Shown here one piece after another: positions 42,244 through 44,779 of a stretch of 44,779 bases of DNA; within the stretch, counting starts at the first letter, position 1, and every line of letters starts with the position of its first letter. This DNA is from Cytophagales bacterium (lineage in GTDB: Bacteria > Bacteroidota > Bacteroidia > Cytophagales > Cyclobacteriaceae), in the NCBI GenBank assembly GCA_016124425.1, contig WGNT01000142.1, positions 1 to 44,779 of the forward strand, read 5' to 3'. A model generated the notes under the pieces. The model did not search any database. It was not told the DNA's origin and saw only the letters and a program-made list of their open reading frames with translations. The position numbers were made by a program, and so were the translations under genes.

Positions 42244-43221
42244 ATGAAAAATGTCCATATTCTCGTACCGGAAACAGCTATACCTGCCGCAATTGTTGAC
42301 CCCCAATACATGTTTACCGCCATCAACGGCTTTTTGGCGGCGGGTGGGCAGCCCCCTTTCTTTAACGTTAGACTATTGGGTTTGACTTCTGAAGTCAGAT
42401 TAAACGGCGGACTGATTGTCGTCAAGCCGGACATGTTGTTGGAAAATGCCGAAAAAAGTGACCTGATTATCATTCCTGCAATAAGTGGGGACTTGGTTGC
42501 GGCACTAGAAAAAAATAGCGCCCTGACCGCTTGGATAGTAGCGCGCTATCAAGAGGGGGCGGAAGTGGCCAGCCTCTGTATAGGTGCGTTTCTCCTAGCA
42601 GCTACGGGCTTATTAAATGGAAAAACCTGCTCAACACACTGGATGCACGCGCAGACCTTTCGCAGTATGTTCCCGGAAGTCAACTTGGTCGATGACCTTG
42701 TGATTAGTGAACAGAACGGGCTCTATTCCAGTGGTGGCGCCAATGCCTATTGGAGTTTGTTGCTTTACTTGGTCGAGAAGTATACCAGTAGAGAAATGGC
42801 TATAATGGCGTCAAAGTATTTTTTGCTCGATATGGAAAAGACGAGTCAGCTTCCCTTCAGTATCTTTAAAGGTCAAAAATCACATGGTGACGAAGGCATT
42901 CTAGCGTCACAAATTTATCTTGAAAAGTATTTTGATCAAAAAATCAGCGTAGACCAACTTGCGGATCGATATGGAGTAGGTAGACGAACATTTGAAAGAA
43001 GGTTCAAGAAAGCAACCAACAACACCGTAGTGGAGTACATGCAACGAGTAAAGATCGAAGCCGCAAAAAGACACCTTGAACAGGGACGAAAAACCGTCGG
43101 TGAAATCATGTACGAGGTCGGATATACGGACCCCAAAGCCTTTCGTGACGTGTTCAAAAAATATACAGCCATGAGTCCGCAGGATTACCGCAATAAATTC
43201 AAAAACCAGAAACCAAACTAG
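42244..43221 (+). CDS. GlxA-type transcriptional regulator (DJ-1/PfpI + AraC HTH)
   Basis: A 325-residue regulator. The N-terminal 190 residues are a DJ-1/PfpI domain with the nucleophile-elbow-like Cys112 in SLCIGAFLLAATGLL, though without its own enzymatic evidence; the C-terminal 105 residues are an AraC-type double HTH (SVDQLADRYGVGRRTFERRFKKATNNT and VGEIMYEVGYTDPKAFRDVFKKYTAMSPQDYR). GlxA-family regulators respond to small nitrogenous or aldehyde metabolites. The gene for a VOC protein follows at a distance of 3 nt, so they are cotranscribed. Confidence 0.92.
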   Translation: MKNVHILVPETAIPAAIVDPQYMFTAINGFLAAGGQPPFFNVRLLGLTSEVRLNGGLIVVKPDMLLENAEKSDLIIIPAISGDLVAALEKNSALTAWIVARYQEGAEVASLCIGAFLLAATGLLNGKTCSTHWMHAQTFRSMFPEVNLVDDLVISEQNGLYSSGGANAYWSLLLYLVEKYTSREMAIMASKYFLLDMEKTSQLPFSIFKGQKSHGDEGILASQIYLEKYFDQKISVDQLADRYGVGRRTFERRFKKATNNTVVEYMQRVKIEAAKRHLEQGRKTVGEIMYEVGYTDPKAFRDVFKKYTAMSPQDYRNKFKNQKPN

Positions 43222-43224
43222 ATA

Positions 43225-43611
43225 ATGAAGCATGCATTTAAACCCGACACCTACAACTCCGCATCTCCATATTTTATCATAAATGGAGCCCAACGGCTAA
43301 TTGATTTGCTCGATGCTATATTCGGAATTGAGGTATTTAGAAAATATACGCGGGAAGATCAAAGCATCATGCATGCAGAAGTACGATTGGACGATTCTAT
43401 TCTGATGATCGGGGATTCCGGGGAAAGTTTCACGCCAAATACGTATTGGATGCATGTGTATGTACCTGATGTACAGCATACGTACGTTAAAGCGCTAGAG
43501 GCAGGATGTCTGCCAGTGGAAGAACCCAAACAAAGGGAAGGAGATTCCGATGTGCGGGGAACCTTCCGGGATTTCGCTGGAAACAACTGGTCTATTGCAA
43601 CACAACGTTAA
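43225..43611 (+). CDS. VOC-family (glyoxalase-like) protein
   Basis: A 128-residue protein of the vicinal-oxygen-chelate superfamily, PhnB/bleomycin-resistance type. Features are SPYFIINGAQRLIDLLDAIFGIE at the N-terminus, MHAEVRLDDSILMIGDSG, the WMHVYVPDVQHTYVKALEAG segment and the DVRGTFRDFAGNNWSIAT C-terminus. It may bind a metal through His and Glu of the paired beta modules. It could detoxify or sequester a small molecule sensed by the GlxA-type regulator immediately upstream; the substrate is unknown. Confidence 0.88.
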   Translation: MKHAFKPDTYNSASPYFIINGAQRLIDLLDAIFGIEVFRKYTREDQSIMHAEVRLDDSILMIGDSGESFTPNTYWMHVYVPDVQHTYVKALEAGCLPVEEPKQREGDSDVRGTFRDFAGNNWSIATQR

Positions 43612-43839
43612 TTTCGTGCCGTAAACCGATATGTGTTTACAAATTGAATTTCAAAAACCAATTCCCACACCGGTGTAACCTGTTTCTACCAGAATCCAGA
43701 AAATCCCGCTGAGTTGGCAATGGCCACAACTTTAACTATTACTCTATGCGCATTTTCCTTGGGGATGCGTTCATATATGCCTCGCATTCATTACCTTGTG
43801 ATGATTTGTCAAAAGGTAAATAAAAACTAGCTCATTGGT

Positions 43840-44763
43840 ATGAAACGAAGAAGATTTATGCAGATAATCCCGGGATCTGCGCTGTTGTTGGGCGGAGCAC
43901 CCTACATTTACAGCGAAGCGAATGTTCTACCCATAAGCGCAAACGGCTATAACTGGAATACCTTCTACAGGCGATCAGGTAAAGCTTGGGGCAAGGATTG
44001 GGATGTCTGTATGGCTGAGTTTGCCCAAACTGGCATTCAAGGATTTGAACCTTCTATTCCGAATCCGGATCATCTAAGAACGTTGTTGCCCTTCCTTAAT
44101 ACCTACGGGATACAACTTCCGTCTATCTACGTGGGTACCGAACTTCATGATCCGGCAACTGCGGCTGAATCTATGAATACCATCCTATCTATTGCGGAAT
44201 TGGCGGGTAAAGCCGGAACAAAAATCATTGTCACAAACCCCAACCCCATCCAATGGGGATCAGACCTACTCAAAAATGACGAGCAACTGCTCTGTCAAAG
44301 CCGGCATTTGGACCAACTAGGTGAGGCGGTTCGAAAGTTGGGCATAAAGCTGGCCTACCATACCCATGACGTGGAGCTTAAAGCAGGGGCCAGAGAGTTT
44401 CACCATGTCATGCAGAATACGGCGCCAGAAAACCTGCATTTTTGCATGGATGTGCACTGGATTTACAGGGGTTCAGGAAATTCCCAAGTGGCGGTATTTG
44501 ATACCCTCAAGATGTATGGGAACAGGATCGCCTCCCTTCACCTCAGGCAATCTGAAGGTGGGGTATGGACGGAATCCTTTCACCCCAAAGGAGATATTGA
44601 TTACGCCCGATTTGCAAAAATACTTAAACAGATGGGAATCTTCCCGCACCTGGTCATCGAACAGTGTTTGGAAGAGAAAAGTCCAAACACAATGGATGTG
44701 GTGCAAGCGCATCAGGTTAGCCTCAAGGAAATTGAAAGCCTATTTAAACCTATATCCGGCTGA
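43840..44763 (+). CDS. Tat-exported sugar phosphate isomerase/epimerase-like TIM barrel
   Basis: A 307-residue exported protein with a twin-arginine-like signal (KRRRFMQIIPGSALLLGG) and an AP-endonuclease-2-type TIM barrel (PF01261). The motifs follow the IolE/epimerase branch: LAYHTHDVELK (His-x-His), FCMDVHWIYRGSG (Asp, His), ASLHLRQSEGG (His) and LVIEQCLEE (Glu). It probably works on a sugar or inositol derivative in the periplasm, unlike the cytoplasmic epimerase near 16,000. The gene appears complete; a short CGGCT/AGCCG hairpin overlaps its stop, and any following T-run lies beyond the window end. Confidence 0.85.
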   Translation: MKRRRFMQIIPGSALLLGGAPYIYSEANVLPISANGYNWNTFYRRSGKAWGKDWDVCMAEFAQTGIQGFEPSIPNPDHLRTLLPFLNTYGIQLPSIYVGTELHDPATAAESMNTILSIAELAGKAGTKIIVTNPNPIQWGSDLLKNDEQLLCQSRHLDQLGEAVRKLGIKLAYHTHDVELKAGAREFHHVMQNTAPENLHFCMDVHWIYRGSGNSQVAVFDTLKMYGNRIASLHLRQSEGGVWTESFHPKGDIDYARFAKILKQMGIFPHLVIEQCLEEKSPNTMDVVQAHQVSLKEIESLFKPISG

Positions 44764-44779
44764 AAAAGCCGAGCACAGC

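Noticed and set aside
43621-43640. GTAAAC/GTTTAC inverted repeat after the VOC gene as a terminator
   Set aside because: Only six A/T-rich base pairs with an 8-nt loop and no T-run.
1-44779. CRISPR arrays, insertion sequences, phage or integrase genes
   Set aside because: No regularly spaced repeats, transposase or integrase motifs, or long direct repeats were seen on either strand.

Overview
The window looks like chromosome from a Bacteroidota bacterium, most likely a Cytophagales / Cyclobacteriaceae-type marine or soil saprotroph (the genus is inference). The pointers are a SusC/SusD pair, many SPII lipoproteins and Tat-exported Gfo/Idh/MocA oxidoreductases, start codons with little or no Shine-Dalgarno sequence, and several promoters of the Bacteroidota form TTG/TTTG-N19-20-TAnnTTTG. 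No insertion sequence, integrase, phage gene or CRISPR array was seen.

Layout. 1-5,800: a bacterial PH-domain protein, a 557-aa uncharacterised protein with a nucleoside-phosphorylase-like C-terminus, and a leftward operon of methyltransferase, PA0069-type radical SAM protein, DUF3253 protein and MsrA. 6,000-10,600: a rightward operon of NlpC/P60 lipoprotein, M28 metallopeptidase and Fsr-type MFS transporter, apparently for breakdown of peptides or murein fragments. 10,700-10,970: a free-standing transcription unit with promoter, a tRNA-like RNA and an intrinsic terminator. The RNA has a class-II (Leu-like) body but a variable region of about 55 nt and no U33 in its anticodon loop. 10,970-17,700: an AraC regulator divergent from a three-gene sugar operon: a large ThuA / dehydrogenase / cupredoxin fusion, a ketose 3-epimerase and a Gfo/Idh/MocA protein, closed by a strong terminator. 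18,700-21,250: an amidohydrolase lipoprotein and a GH109-like protein. 21,300-25,000: an ABC exporter pair and a DEAD-box helicase. 25,000-33,200: a leftward SusC-SusD unit followed, beyond terminators, by a Tat-exported Gfo/Idh/MocA protein and a TolB-like propeller protein, with a LacI-type palindrome upstream of susC. 33,900-37,250: arabinose genes araD, araR (NUDIX-type regulator) and araA, without araB. 37,500-40,800: a periplasmic aldose-epimerase-like protein and a PQQ dehydrogenase with an embedded cytochrome c. 40,900-44,779: an SDR-type protein, a GlxA-type regulator with a VOC protein, and a Tat-exported TIM-barrel epimerase.

The common theme is uptake and oxidative or isomerising catabolism of sugars. 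Polymers or oligomers would enter through SusCD; sugars would be oxidised in the periplasm by the ThuA/dehydrogenase/cupredoxin fusion and the PQQ enzyme; Gfo/Idh/MocA enzymes, epimerases and arabinose isomerase would process the products. No classical glycoside hydrolase other than the GH109-like protein is present. The least explained element is the tRNA-like RNA at 10,780-10,905.
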